Assembly: GCA_963822955.1 (NCBI GenBank)
Contig: CAWGJS010000001.1
Location: 558,001 to 622,000, forward strand
Source of the DNA: JAJYUU01 sp963822955
GTDB lineage: Bacteria > Actinomycetota > Actinomycetes > Streptosporangiales > Streptosporangiaceae
DNA length: 64,000 nucleotides
Reading direction: 5' to 3'
In this document: piece by piece, positions 8,383 through 16,775 of the stretch
How positions within the stretch are numbered: the stretch's first letter is position 1
Layout: the number at the start of each line of letters is the position of its first letter
Notes under the pieces: generated by a model
What the model saw: the letters and a program-made list of their open reading frames with translations, nothing else
Databases searched by the model: none
Told to the model about the DNA's origin: nothing
Translations under genes and position numbers: made by a program

Positions 8383-9141
8383 GTGGCCTTGCCGTCTCTT
8401 TACCCGATGCGGATCCAGATCTGCGGGCAGTTCGCCGTCGAGCTCGACGGCGAGCGACTGGAGTCGCTGCTTCCCGGCCGGCAGGGGCGACTGCTATTTG
8501 CTTATCTTGTCGTGAATCGCCACCGGCACGTCTCCCGCGACGAGCTGGCCGAGGCCCTGTGGCGAGAGCCGGATCAGGCCGCGGTAGACGCGAGGCTGAA
8601 TCCCCTGCTGTCAAAGCTTCGCAGGGTCTTCGGTACCTCCTCGATTGACGGCCGTTCCGTTCTCCGGCTGTGCCTGCCGGGCGCCTGGGTTGACCTGGAA
8701 GCCGCCGCCGAGGCGATTCACCGAGCTGAGTCCGCCGTCGCCCAGCAGGACTGGGCACGCGCGTGGGGTCCGGCAGTTACGGCACTGATCGTGGCCGAGC
8801 GCGACTTCCTTCCCGGCGAGGACGCCGCGTGGATCGACGATGTCCGGCATCGGCTCTTCGAGCTGCGCGTGCGGGCGCTGGAAAGCTACGCGGCCGCCGC
8901 ACTCGGGATCGGCGGAACCGAGCTCGCTGCAGCCGTCCGGGCCGGCCGGCAACTCACCCGCCTGGCCCCTCTTCGCGAAAGCGGCTACCGCTACCTGATG
9001 CAGGCTCTCGCCGAGCAGGGCAACCTCGCAGAGGCACTGAGCATTTACAGCGAACTGTCCAATTGCCTCCGCGATCAGCTGGGCGTATCACCCAGTCCGG
9101 CTACCCGCCAACTGCATGAACGGCTCCTCGCTGCGACCTAA
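8383..9141 (+). CDS. SARP-like transcriptional regulator (winged helix + BTAD)
   Basis: 252 aa from GTG 8383; ATG 8407 would start right at the MRIQICGQFAVEL strand typical of SARP proteins and is equally likely. Residues about 10-100 form an OmpR-like winged helix (LLFAYLVVNRHRHVSRDELAEALW). The following 150 residues are the helical bacterial transcriptional activation domain, ending with the usual SIYSELSNCLRDQLGVSPSPATRQLHERLL. No ATPase domain follows, so it is a short SARP. No biosynthetic cluster adjoins it; a direct target is not evident. Confidence 0.8.
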   Translation: MALPSLYPMRIQICGQFAVELDGERLESLLPGRQGRLLFAYLVVNRHRHVSRDELAEALWREPDQAAVDARLNPLLSKLRRVFGTSSIDGRSVLRLCLPGAWVDLEAAAEAIHRAESAVAQQDWARAWGPAVTALIVAERDFLPGEDAAWIDDVRHRLFELRVRALESYAAAALGIGGTELAAAVRAGRQLTRLAPLRESGYRYLMQALAEQGNLAEALSIYSELSNCLRDQLGVSPSPATRQLHERLLAAT

Positions 9142-9239
9142 GCGAGGGCGCCAAGGTTTCGCCAACCTAGCCGCAACTTTGCGGCAAGGACGCAGTCGTA
9201 GACCTGATCCGACGAAGCCCGCACCACCCGGAGGCTCAG

Positions 9240-10127
9240 ATGATGAAGGTCACCGACCAGCCAGCAGCCCAGCCGGAGCCCGGTCCCCGGCACGAAGCGC
9301 TTGTCGATCCGGACTGGCTGGAAGCGCACCTGGATGACCCACTGGTCCGCGTTGTCGAGGTCGACGTCAGCCCGGCCGCCTACAGCGACTGGCACATTAG
9401 CGGGGCCGCGCTCTGGAATGTCTACGCCGACGTAAAGGACGCGGACTACCGCACGGTGGAAGTGGCGGCGCTGGAACGGCTGGTAGCGCGGTCAGGCGTC
9501 GGCCCGGATTCGACGGTTGTCTTCTACGGCTACGCGCCCGCCCTCGGCTTCTGGCTGATGAAGCTATGCGGGCATCAGGATGTCCGCATCCTCGACTGCA
9601 GCCGCGACACATGGCGGGCCGGCAACCGCCCGTGCAGCACCCAGCCGTTCAGCGGCGGCGAAAGCGCCTACCGTGTCGCCGAGGAGAGCGATCAGCTGCG
9701 GGCAGACCAGCTGACCGTCGCCGATGCGATCGGTGACCCCGCTCGCACGATCCTCGACGTCCGCAGCGACGCGGAGTACCAGGGCGACAGGTTCTGGCCG
9801 TCCGGCGGCATGGAGCCGGGCGGGCGGGCGGGGCACGTTCCGACCGCTGTCCATCAGCCCATAGATGGCCTGTATCGCGTCGATGGCTCGTTCCGCTCCG
9901 CCGGGGAGCTTCGCCGGATCCTCTCGTCGGCGGATCTCGACGGCGATCGGGAACTGATCACCTACTGCACGATCGGCGGGCGGGCCGCGACTGCCTGGTT
10001 TGTGCTGACCTATCTGCTCGGCCGCGAGAGAGTACGGGTCTACGACGGATCATGGGCGGAATGGGGCCGTCTGCCAGACGCGCCCGTCGAGGGTACGAGA
10101 GGTCCATCCGATGACGGCGCCTGCTAG
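9240..10127 (+). CDS. Two-domain rhodanese (sulfurtransferase)
   Basis: 295 aa. The N-terminal rhodanese domain (residues about 20-135) lacks the catalytic loop, while the C-terminal domain carries YCTIGGRAAT with active Cys243. This is the tandem arrangement of thiosulfate and 3-mercaptopyruvate sulfurtransferases. The loop CTIGGR resembles the SseA-like CTIGER rather than the CRKGVT rhodanese loop. The stop overlaps the next gene's start by 17 bp, so the pair is co-translated. Confidence 0.85.
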   Translation: MMKVTDQPAAQPEPGPRHEALVDPDWLEAHLDDPLVRVVEVDVSPAAYSDWHISGAALWNVYADVKDADYRTVEVAALERLVARSGVGPDSTVVFYGYAPALGFWLMKLCGHQDVRILDCSRDTWRAGNRPCSTQPFSGGESAYRVAEESDQLRADQLTVADAIGDPARTILDVRSDAEYQGDRFWPSGGMEPGGRAGHVPTAVHQPIDGLYRVDGSFRSAGELRRILSSADLDGDRELITYCTIGGRAATAWFVLTYLLGRERVRVYDGSWAEWGRLPDAPVEGTRGPSDDGAC

Positions 10128-10950
10128 CCGCGACCTGTCCCTGCCCGGCGCCACGCTTCGCTTTGAGATCGCCGGGTCAGGTCCGGCAGTCGTGCTCGTG
10201 CATGGATTCGGGCTCGACATGCGGATGTGGACGCCTCAGTACGCCGAGCTGTGCCGTGAGTTCACCGTCGTGCGGTATGACTGCCGCGGCTTTGGCTCGA
10301 GCGGGCCGTTCGATCCGGCGATTCCGTACACCCACGCCGGCGACCTGATTGCGCTGCTCGATCATCTGTCGATCGACCGCGCGGCGATCGTAGGACTGTC
10401 ATTTGGCGGCAGGGTGGCACTCCAGACGTCCCTGGCCGCGCCCAGCCGGGTACAGGCGCTGGTGCTGCTGGATGCCGTCCTTGATGGTGTCCCATGGGAT
10501 GCCGAGTCCAAGGCCGGGCTGGCGGAGGTCTCGCGACAGGTCGCCGCTGGCGGCGTAACGGCTGGCCGCACGGCATGGCTCGCGCATCCGCTGTTCGCCG
10601 CCGCGCGCCAGCATCCCGCGCTGGCCGAACAGCTTGCCGCGATGGTTGCGGACTACCCCGGCCAGCACTGGCTCGGAACCGACCCGCACCTGCCTGACGA
10701 TCCCCCGCCGATCCAGGCACTCGAGCAGATCACCACTCCAGCCCTGGTAGTCGTCGGAGAGAACGATGTGCCAGGTTTCCTGGCGATGAGCGACATTCTG
10801 GCGCGTCGTCTCCCCGACGCTGAGCACGTCCTCGTACCGAAGGCCGGGCACATGGTCAGCATGGAACAGCCCGAGCACGTCAATGCCATCACCTGCAAGT
10901 TCCTGCAGCGCCGGCGGCCGACGTCGACAACACGTCAGCTCAGTCGCTGA
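10111..10950 (+). CDS. Alpha/beta hydrolase
   Basis: 279 aa. Oxyanion-hole motif VHGFGLD near residue 30, nucleophile elbow GLSFGG with Ser97, acid in VVGENDVPG and catalytic His in the KAGHMVSME segment near residue 250. The general form is that of small-molecule esterases, lactonases or C-C hydrolases. It overlaps the rhodanese gene by 17 bp, hinting that the two act on one sulfur- or ester-containing substrate, but this is inference from arrangement only. Confidence 0.82.
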   Translation: MTAPASRDLSLPGATLRFEIAGSGPAVVLVHGFGLDMRMWTPQYAELCREFTVVRYDCRGFGSSGPFDPAIPYTHAGDLIALLDHLSIDRAAIVGLSFGGRVALQTSLAAPSRVQALVLLDAVLDGVPWDAESKAGLAEVSRQVAAGGVTAGRTAWLAHPLFAAARQHPALAEQLAAMVADYPGQHWLGTDPHLPDDPPPIQALEQITTPALVVVGENDVPGFLAMSDILARRLPDAEHVLVPKAGHMVSMEQPEHVNAITCKFLQRRRPTSTTRQLSR

Positions 10951-11012
10951 GATAGCCGGGCGCGACAGCAGGAGTGCCGACGCTCCTTCTTCCACTGCGC
11001 CGTTGCCAGTCC

Positions 11013-11028
11013 TAGTACGCTCGTACTA
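11013..11028. promoter_or_regulatory. Palindromic operator of the TetR gene at 11039
   Basis: TAGTACGCTCGTACTA has perfect 7-bp arms around a 2-bp centre and ends 10 bp before the tetR start codon. The site is different from the pair at 6.4 kb, so the two repressors have separate regulons. It probably mediates autorepression. Confidence 0.65.
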
Positions 11029-11038
11029 ATATCAGTTC

Positions 11039-11743
11039 ATGAGTACTAGCAGACGCGCGCCTGGCCCGAGCGGCAGCACGTTCACTCAGCTCAAGCGTCG
11101 TGATCAGCTTGTGGACTGCATGATCGACGCAATCACGGAGCTGGGCTTCACGCGTGCTTCGGTAGCCGAGGTGGGCCGCAGGGCCGGGGTGAGCAAGGGA
11201 GTGGTCACCTACCACTTCGCCGCCAAGGAGGACCTCGTCCGCGCGGTGATCGATGACGTCCTCGGCTCGATGCGGGAGTACCTGGAGCCGCGGCTACTCG
11301 CTGCGAAACCACTAGAGTTCCCGGAGCGGTTCATCGCGGCCTACGTCACCGAGTGGACCGGCTACTACCGGACCCACTCCCGGCAGGTGCTGGCGCTGGT
11401 CCGGATCCATAACAGCTTCCGCGACGAATCCGGGCGTCCTAACCCTGCGTTCGACGTGCGCGCCGACGACATCGCGATCGTCGCGCGCGTGCTGACTCTC
11501 GGCCAGGACATGGGCCGCCTCGGCAGTTTCGATGCCCACGTCATGGCGGTGCTCATGAAAGCCGCGCTGGACGACCTGCTGATCCAGTTCACCGACAGCC
11601 CAGAGCTTGACCTGGAGGCCTACGCCGCTGCGCTGGTGACGTTGTTCGAGCAGGCCACCCGGCCGTACCCGGTTGCAAATACCCCCGTCGGCACAGAGCC
11701 GATTCCCACCTCACCGGGAGGAACGGATGAAGCCGTACTTTGA
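11039..11743 (+). CDS. TetR-family regulator
   Basis: 234 aa. Helix-turn-helix at about residues 20-65 (DAITELGFTRASVAEVGRRAGVSKGVVTYHFAAKEDL). The C-terminal domain contains an EWTGYYRTHSRQVLALV segment and ends in a Pro/Thr-rich tail. The ICMT-type gene starts inside its last codons (17-bp overlap), so the two are one transcription unit, and the palindrome just upstream suggests autoregulation. Ligand unknown. Confidence 0.84.
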   Translation: MSTSRRAPGPSGSTFTQLKRRDQLVDCMIDAITELGFTRASVAEVGRRAGVSKGVVTYHFAAKEDLVRAVIDDVLGSMREYLEPRLLAAKPLEFPERFIAAYVTEWTGYYRTHSRQVLALVRIHNSFRDESGRPNPAFDVRADDIAIVARVLTLGQDMGRLGSFDAHVMAVLMKAALDDLLIQFTDSPELDLEAYAAALVTLFEQATRPYPVANTPVGTEPIPTSPGGTDEAVL

Positions 11744-12314
11744 CACCAGCCACGTGGCGGGCTTGCTGCTGCTGATCGCCACCATGGCTTGGGGTGCAAT
11801 GGAACTCGGCAAGACCAACAACAGCCGTCCGGACGGCATCAAGGTCGGCGGCGGCGGTCGGCAGATCGCCATTCTGCCCACGATGGCCGTCGCAACCGCC
11901 GCACTCTACCTGGGCGCACGATTCGTGCCCTCGGCTGTGATCCAGCCAGAGGCCGCGATCTTTGCTGTGGGGATGGTGGTCCTAGTAGGCGGCCTGCTAC
12001 TGCGCGGATGGTCGATCATGACGCTCGGCAGCTACTTCACGGGCCGGGTCATCGTCAGCGCTGACCAGCCAGTGATCACCGCTGGCCCGTACCGCGTACT
12101 GCGTCACCCTAGCTACACAGGCATGCTGCTGGCCTGCCTCGGGATCGGTCTGGCGTCAGCCAACTGGGTCAGCCTGACCGCGATGGTGCTGCTGCCGCTG
12201 GCGGTCCTGCTCTGGCGCATCCGCGCCGAGGAAACGGCTCTTGCTGCGTCCGTGGGCGACCGCTACCGCGCCTATGCCGCTCAGCACAAGCGCCTCGTTC
12301 CGTTCGTCTGGTGA
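11727..12314 (+). CDS. Isoprenylcysteine carboxyl methyltransferase-family membrane protein
   Basis: 195 aa from ATG 11727, with GGGAGG 8 bp upstream. About four to five membrane segments; the conserved ICMT/PEMT part is GPYRVLRHPSYTGMLL near residue 120, followed by a RIRAEETAL...GDRYRAYA segment that binds SAM in the family. Bacterial members methylate lipids or small molecules rather than prenylated proteins. Overlap with the tetR gene suggests the regulator controls this enzyme. Confidence 0.8.
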   Translation: MKPYFDTSHVAGLLLLIATMAWGAMELGKTNNSRPDGIKVGGGGRQIAILPTMAVATAALYLGARFVPSAVIQPEAAIFAVGMVVLVGGLLLRGWSIMTLGSYFTGRVIVSADQPVITAGPYRVLRHPSYTGMLLACLGIGLASANWVSLTAMVLLPLAVLLWRIRAEETALAASVGDRYRAYAAQHKRLVPFVW

Positions 12315-12365
12315 CCCGCGGACGTCGGCCACAACGCACGACTGCCGTCCGGCGTCACAGTAGAT

Positions 12366-13566
12366 ATGACACGCCATCATGGGACGGCCTGCCGCCTGCC
12401 GGGCCGCCGTCCGCGAGGTCACTTTCCGACCGGTCTCTCCGGCCCCTGGTTGGCTGCCTTGGTGCTCTGCGTGCTGCTCGGAGCCTGCGGCAGCTCGCCG
12501 CGCGCGACCGCGCCGTCGCCGGGCGCACTAGTGACGTCTCCCGCCGCGACCAGCCAGCAGGCCGCGGGCTCCGCGGCACAAGCCGTCAGCAACGTGTTTC
12601 GCAGCCCTCTGCTGAAGCCGCAACTGTTCGTTACCGACGGTGCGGTCTTCGTCGCGTGGCAGACGTCCCTGCCCGGCAGCGCCGCCGTGCTCTCAGAACT
12701 CGCCCGCATCGATGCGGCCACGGGCAGGATCCAGGCGAGACAACTCTTCAGCGCGTATGTGCCTCAGGTGCTGGAAGCGGGAGGCTCGCTCTGGGTTGCC
12801 GCCTGGACCGGTTCGGTGTCGGCCAGCGAGACGCTGCTGAAGCTGAATCCGGATACGCTCGGGGTGACCAGGCGCTGGCACATCGGGACCGGGGGCGAGT
12901 CGGCCTGGGCCGCGCAGGTGCTCGCTGTGGCGCATGGCGGGCTCTGGACTGCCGCCGGGAACCGCCTCGTACGGGTGTCGCTGCCGAGCGGCAAAATGAC
13001 CGCAACTGTCGCCCTGCCCGGAGCGGATAGCTCCGACGTGTCCGCCAACGCGGCTGGCACCAAGCTGGTCGTCGGGGAGGCCAACAGCGAGGGGCTCGGC
13101 GCTGTCCAGCGCCGCGACACGACGACCGGAGCGCTTCTGGCCTCCCACCGGGTGCTGGGGGTGGCAGCTCCAGCGGTCGCCGGGCCGGCGCTCCGCCGTG
13201 TGGATATCCGAGGCGACCGGGATGCAGGGCTACGTCCAGCGGCTCGATGCTGCCTCGATGAGCGCAGCTGGAAGCACCTGTGCGGAAGGGCGAATCACTC
13301 GCACGTGCGTTCCGGGAGACAACGACGTCACAGCCCGCGTCGCCGACGGACTGCTGTGGGTCACCCAGGAAGCCGGCGGGAACGCCCGCAACTACTGCGC
13401 GGACCCCGTCGATGGCCGGAGACTCGCGGCGATCGAGCTCCCTCAGCCAAACGATGACCTCGTCCTCGCGATCGGGCCGCATCAGATCTTCTACGCTGCA
13501 CCAGGCCCCAAGGCCAGCGAGTACCTGCGCCAGGAGCCCATGCCTCGCGCCTGCCGCGCGCGGTGA
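12366..13566 (+). pseudogene. Lipoprotein with beta-propeller repeats, frameshifted near 13190
   Basis: The first 275 codons encode a lipoprotein (hydrophobic segment, lipobox LLGAC near residue 41) followed by repeats of the type LFVTDGAVFVAWQ and GGSLWVAAWTGS, typical of beta-propeller blades. Near 13190 the propeller pattern stops in this frame and continues one frame over as AVWISEATGMQGYVQRLD, ending at 13566. The two halves together would give about 400 aa. A single indel in the GC-rich tract GCCGGGCCGGCGC explains it. Either the gene is broken or the base count is wrong. Confidence 0.62.
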
Positions 13567-13591
13567 TACGGCGTATTTCGCCGGCCCGCTG

Positions 13592-13942
13592 CTAGGTCAG
13601 CGGTTGCTCGGTTGCCCTGACCTCCACCGAGCCGTACCACGCCGCTGGGATAATGGTGGCTAGTTCCACGGCGGCCTCAAGGTCGTCGCATTCGGCGATA
13701 ACCCAGCCGGTGAGCTGCTCCCTGCCCTGGGCGGCTGGGCCATCACCGACGATGATGTCACCGCCATCCCAGCAGCGCACGATGCGCGCGGCGCGAGCGG
13801 GCCGCAGGCGCTCACTTTCTGCCAGCACACCTTGTGCCTTTAGTGCGTCCAGCGTCGCAGTGAGACGTTCCTCGCGCCGATCCCTTTCACCGTCGCTCAC
13901 TGGTGCATCCTCGTCGCAGTAGATGAGCAAGGCGTAGCGCAT
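13592..13942 (-). CDS. YCII-related (DGPF) domain protein
   Basis: 116 aa starting MRYALLIYCDED, the usual YCII/DGPF start. The GDGPAAQGREQLTGW segment matches the family DGPF-x-E-x-KEQ-x-GY core in altered form, and VIAECDDLEAAVELATIIP the following strand-helix. In actinomycetes such genes often accompany ECF sigma factors, as here (next to a second YCII relic and a divergent sigma gene). Biochemical role is unknown. Confidence 0.78.
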   Translation of the reverse strand: MRYALLIYCDEDAPVSDGERDRREERLTATLDALKAQGVLAESERLRPARAARIVRCWDGGDIIVGDGPAAQGREQLTGWVIAECDDLEAAVELATIIPAAWYGSVEVRATEQPLT

Positions 13943-13956
13943 CCCGCCTCCACGGA

Positions 13957-14085
13957 CTAGCTATCGGCCACGCCACCGCCTAGCGGAAATGCGCGGCATT
14001 CGCCGGCCAATGCTGCTGCACCGTCCATGTCCTCGGCCGTCACGATCGAGTAGCCACAAAGCCGGGTCTCGACACCGAGTTCCCC
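13957..14085 (-). pseudogene. C-terminal relic of a second YCII-domain gene
   Basis: About 40 codons (ETRLCGYSIVTAEDMDGAAA ending in FPLGGGVADS) match the last third of a YCII/DGPF protein, with a stop at 13957. No family N-terminus is found upstream; the frame continues into unrelated sequence toward the sigma gene. It is probably a deletion remnant of a paralogue of the gene at 13592. Confidence 0.6.
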
Positions 14086-14130
14086 TTGCTGCTTCGGTTC
14101 AGCTGCCGCCGTCTGTCGAAGAGGTAGACG

Positions 14131-15237
14131 GTGAAGGACGGGAAAACTAGGCAGGGTGCCCGAATTCGTATCGCGGGCACGTCTATAGCTGCAGCCGAGC
14201 AGGCGGAATGGCAGTTCAGCACGGATGGGAGGGTTCTCGTCGACACGGATCTTGTCACTAGGGCACAGGCTGGCGACGCAGATGCCTTTGCCGAGCTGGT
14301 CGAAGGGCACCGGCATGAGCTTCAGCTTCACTGCTACCGCGTCCTCGGCTCAGCTCTGGACGCCGAGGACACCGTCCAGGAGACGTTCCTCGCCGCATGG
14401 CAGCACCTTGCCGATTTCGAGGTCCGGTCGTCGCTGCGAACGTGGCTGTACCGGATCGCGACCAACCGATGTCTCGACGCCCTACGTTCCGCTCGCAGGC
14501 GTCGGCCCCCTGAATTCACTGTGCCGGTAGGCCGGTACCCAAAGCCGAACGCCACCGGCGATGTGATGTGGCTGGAGCCATATCCCGATTTTCTCTTGGA
14601 AGGAATCGAGGACGCCACACCCGGTCCTGATGCTCGCGTTGAGACGCGCGAGGCTATCTCATTGGCATTCGTCGCTGCCCTGCAATTGCTGCCGCCGCGT
14701 CAGCGGGCCGTCCTGGTGCTCCGGGACGTCCTCGGCTTCCGGGCCAAAGAGGTCGCGGCAATGCTTGACACCACCGAGGTCTCGGTGAGCAGCGCGCTTA
14801 AGCATGCTCGCGCGAACCTGCAAGGCAGGCTTCCTCCGCCCAGCGACCCGCCTCCCGCCCCGAATTCCCAGGCCGAACGAGCCTTGACCGAACAGCTGGC
14901 CACGGCATATGAGGCCGGAGACGTTACCGCCTTGGTGGCATTGCTCACCGAAGAAGTCGTGATTACCACGCCGCTTGCCGGTGGCGAGTACGCGGGTCCG
15001 GCCGCAGCGGAGCGCTTGTTCGAGGCGATCTTCACGCCGGACCGGTCCTATCGCCTGATTCCCACCCGAGCCAACAGGCAACCCGCATTTGGCGTCTATG
15101 TCCAGGACCCGGCGACGGGAGTGTTTCACGCTAACGGGATGCTGGTTGTTACCCTGGGCGGCGATCAGATCACCTCCATGACCCGCTTCGACAACAGCGT
15201 CATCTCAAGGTTCGGTCTACCCCGGCGGCTCCACTGA
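14131..15237 (+). CDS. ECF-type RNA polymerase sigma factor with C-terminal SnoaL-like domain
   Basis: 368 aa from GTG 14131. Region 2 lies at about residues 45-110 (AFAELVEGHRHELQLHCYRVLGSALDAEDTVQETFLAAW) and region 4 near 190-245 (LPPRQRAVLVLRDVLGFRAKEVAAMLDTTEVSVSSALKHAR). The last 120 residues (ALTEQLATAYEAGDVTALVALLTEEV...) form a SnoaL/NTF2-like domain, as in SigG/SigJ-like sigma factors where it replaces a separate anti-sigma factor. The first 40 codons are not family-like, but no other start exists in frame, so the true start is uncertain. Confidence 0.83.
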   Translation: MKDGKTRQGARIRIAGTSIAAAEQAEWQFSTDGRVLVDTDLVTRAQAGDADAFAELVEGHRHELQLHCYRVLGSALDAEDTVQETFLAAWQHLADFEVRSSLRTWLYRIATNRCLDALRSARRRRPPEFTVPVGRYPKPNATGDVMWLEPYPDFLLEGIEDATPGPDARVETREAISLAFVAALQLLPPRQRAVLVLRDVLGFRAKEVAAMLDTTEVSVSSALKHARANLQGRLPPPSDPPPAPNSQAERALTEQLATAYEAGDVTALVALLTEEVVITTPLAGGEYAGPAAAERLFEAIFTPDRSYRLIPTRANRQPAFGVYVQDPATGVFHANGMLVVTLGGDQITSMTRFDNSVISRFGLPRRLH

Positions 15238-15491
15238 GTCGCCGTAGCGTCAAGACGCATCTTGACCAGAATGCGCTCCGTCATCGAGGGCGCGTGTCCG
15301 GTCAGCGAGGTCGTCCGCACCTACGGGTGGCCGGCCCCGGTTAGGCGCTGCTGGCCTGTTGACGCGCCGAAGCGGACGCGGCGTTCCAGCTGTGGTCGGG
15401 GCGGCCCCAACCTCACCGGCTGCGATCAGTGCAGCTATCAGCCGACCGGCCGGCGCCGCCTCGCAAGCCCGCGCAAACGATCAAACCCCGA
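15238..15491. other. Intergenic region with a doubtful transposase scrap
   Basis: Between the sigma gene and the tRNA terminator. A short plus-strand stretch at about 15270-15345 reads RMRSVIEGACPVSEVVRTYGW, reminiscent of the helix-turn-helix start of IS481-type transposases, but it is too short to claim. Nothing else is recognised. Confidence 0.35.
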
Positions 15492-15512
15492 ACCCTGACG
15501 TGGGTTCAGGGT
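15492..15512 (-). terminator. Hairpin downstream of the tRNA gene
   Basis: A 7-bp stem (ACCCTGA/TCAGGGT) with a 7-nt loop lies 27 bp past the tRNA 3' end on its strand. There is no long T run, so termination strength is uncertain. Confidence 0.45.
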
Positions 15513-15538
15513 GTCCTCGATGTCTTGAGAGATCACAA

Positions 15539-15615
15539 TGGTGGGGCCGGTGGGATTCGAACCCACACTGCCAAGAACCTAAATCTTGTGCCTCCTGCCG
15601 TTGGGCTACGGCCCC
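15539..15615 (-). tRNA. tRNA with leucine anticodon UAG and short variable arm; CCA encoded
   Basis: 77 nt including an encoded CCA. Acceptor stem GGGGCCG pairs with CGGCCCC; discriminator is A73. D arm has a 3-bp stem GCC/GGC with a GG in its loop. Anticodon stem CAAGA/TCTTG closes loop TTTAGGT, giving anticodon TAG (reads CUA). The variable region is only 5 nt, and the T arm GTGGG-TTCGAAT-CCCAC is canonical. Bacterial tRNA-Leu normally has a long variable arm, so this is a type I body with a leucine anticodon. Charging specificity cannot be settled from sequence. Confidence 0.85.
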
Positions 15616-15650
15616 AGTTTCCGGCGGTACGCCGCCGGTCGCGTTCGGAG

Positions 15651-16121
15651 TCAGACGCCAAGCTCCGCGCGCAGTCGTGCCACATGCCCGGTGGCCTTCA
15701 CCGCGTACTGCGCCTTCTCGATCTTGCCGTTCTGGTCAACTACGAATGTTGACCGGATGACGCCGACGGACTTCTTGCCATAGAGCATTTTCTCCCCGTA
15801 GGCGCCGTACGCGTCCAGCGCCTTGTGGTCCGGATCGCTCAGCAACGGGAACGTCAGTCCGTCCCGCTCCGCGAATCTGGCGAGCTTCGCGGGGCTGTCG
15901 GGTGAGATGCCGATCACCGCGAATCCGGCGGCGGCCAGGCTGGACAGGCTGTCCCGGAAATCGCATGCCTGCTTCGTGCAGCCCGGCGTCATCGCTGCCG
16001 GGTAGAAGTAGATGATCACGCGCTTGCCGCGCAGCGAAGACAGGCTGACGGCATTGCCCTGCGCGTCGGGCAGGGTGAATTCTGGCGCCGCGTCGCCGGG
16101 AGCCAGCCGAGTCTCGGTCAT
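15651..16121 (-). CDS. bcp: Thioredoxin-dependent peroxiredoxin Bcp
   Basis: 156 aa, full length for the Bcp/PrxQ family. Peroxidatic Cys48 is in TPGCTKQAC with the resolving Cys53 five residues later, the atypical 2-Cys arrangement. It reduces hydrogen peroxide and organic hydroperoxides using thioredoxin in the cytosol. It sits between the tRNA and the rdgB-rph pair, all on the minus strand. Confidence 0.95.
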   Translation of the reverse strand: MTETRLAPGDAAPEFTLPDAQGNAVSLSSLRGKRVIIYFYPAAMTPGCTKQACDFRDSLSSLAAAGFAVIGISPDSPAKLARFAERDGLTFPLLSDPDHKALDAYGAYGEKMLYGKKSVGVIRSTFVVDQNGKIEKAQYAVKATGHVARLRAELGV

Positions 16122-16169
16122 GCCTCGTTCCCTTCCTGCACGATGCCTTTCCCCATGCTGGTGCTGAGA

Positions 16170-16775
16170 CTAGCCGAGAAGGGTCGCGATAACCGGGGCG
16201 AGGCCGCGCAGTGCCCGGCCGCGGTGACTGATCCGGTCCTTGTCGGCCGGGTCCATCTCCGCTGTCGTGATGTCCGCTGAGTCGGGCACGAAGATGGGGT
16301 CGTAACCGAACCCGTTGCGGCCGCGCGGCTCGCGGATGAGCCGTCCAGTGACCTTGCCCTCGCTCACGTCCTCGCGGCCGTCTGGCAGCACCAGCGCCGC
16401 GGCGCAGACGAACTGGGCACCGCGCCGTTCATCGGGCACGTCCGCGAGCTGAGCAAGCAGCAACTGCAGGTTCGCTGCGTCGTCGCCGTGCCGGCCGGAC
16501 CAGCGGGCAGACAGGACGCCGGGCATGCCGTTCAGCGCGTCGGCGCAGAGGCCGGAGTCGTCGGCGACCGCTGGCTGGCCGGTGAACTCAGCGATCGCAT
16601 GTGCCTTGAGCAGTGCATTCTCGGCAAATGTCGCTCCCGTCTCGGCCACGTCCGGCGCGCCGGGGAACTCGGTCAGGCTGGCCAGGCGCACGTCGATGTG
16701 GTCAGCCTGAAGGATCCTGCTGAGCTCGTTGACCTTATGCGGGTTCGCAGTCGCCAGCACGAGCACTGTGCTCAT
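16170..16775 (-). CDS. rdgB: RdgB/HAM1 non-canonical purine NTP pyrophosphatase
   Basis: 201 aa. The start VLVLATANPHKVNEL gives the SxNxxK-type phosphate-binding loop; AETGATFAENALLKA and VADDSGLCADALNGMPGVLSARW are family hallmarks with the metal-binding acidic residues. It removes dITP, XTP and related nucleotides from the pool. Its ATG overlaps the rph stop (ATGA), giving translational coupling as in many actinomycetes. Confidence 0.96.
   Translation of the reverse strand: MSTVLVLATANPHKVNELSRILQADHIDVRLASLTEFPGAPDVAETGATFAENALLKAHAIAEFTGQPAVADDSGLCADALNGMPGVLSARWSGRHGDDAANLQLLLAQLADVPDERRGAQFVCAAALVLPDGREDVSEGKVTGRLIREPRGRNGFGYDPIFVPDSADITTAEMDPADKDRISHRGRALRGLAPVIATLLG

Noticed and set aside
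15262..15345. IS481-like transposase fragment
   Set aside because: Only about 25 residues resemble a helix-turn-helix start, without terminal repeats or catalytic DDE part.
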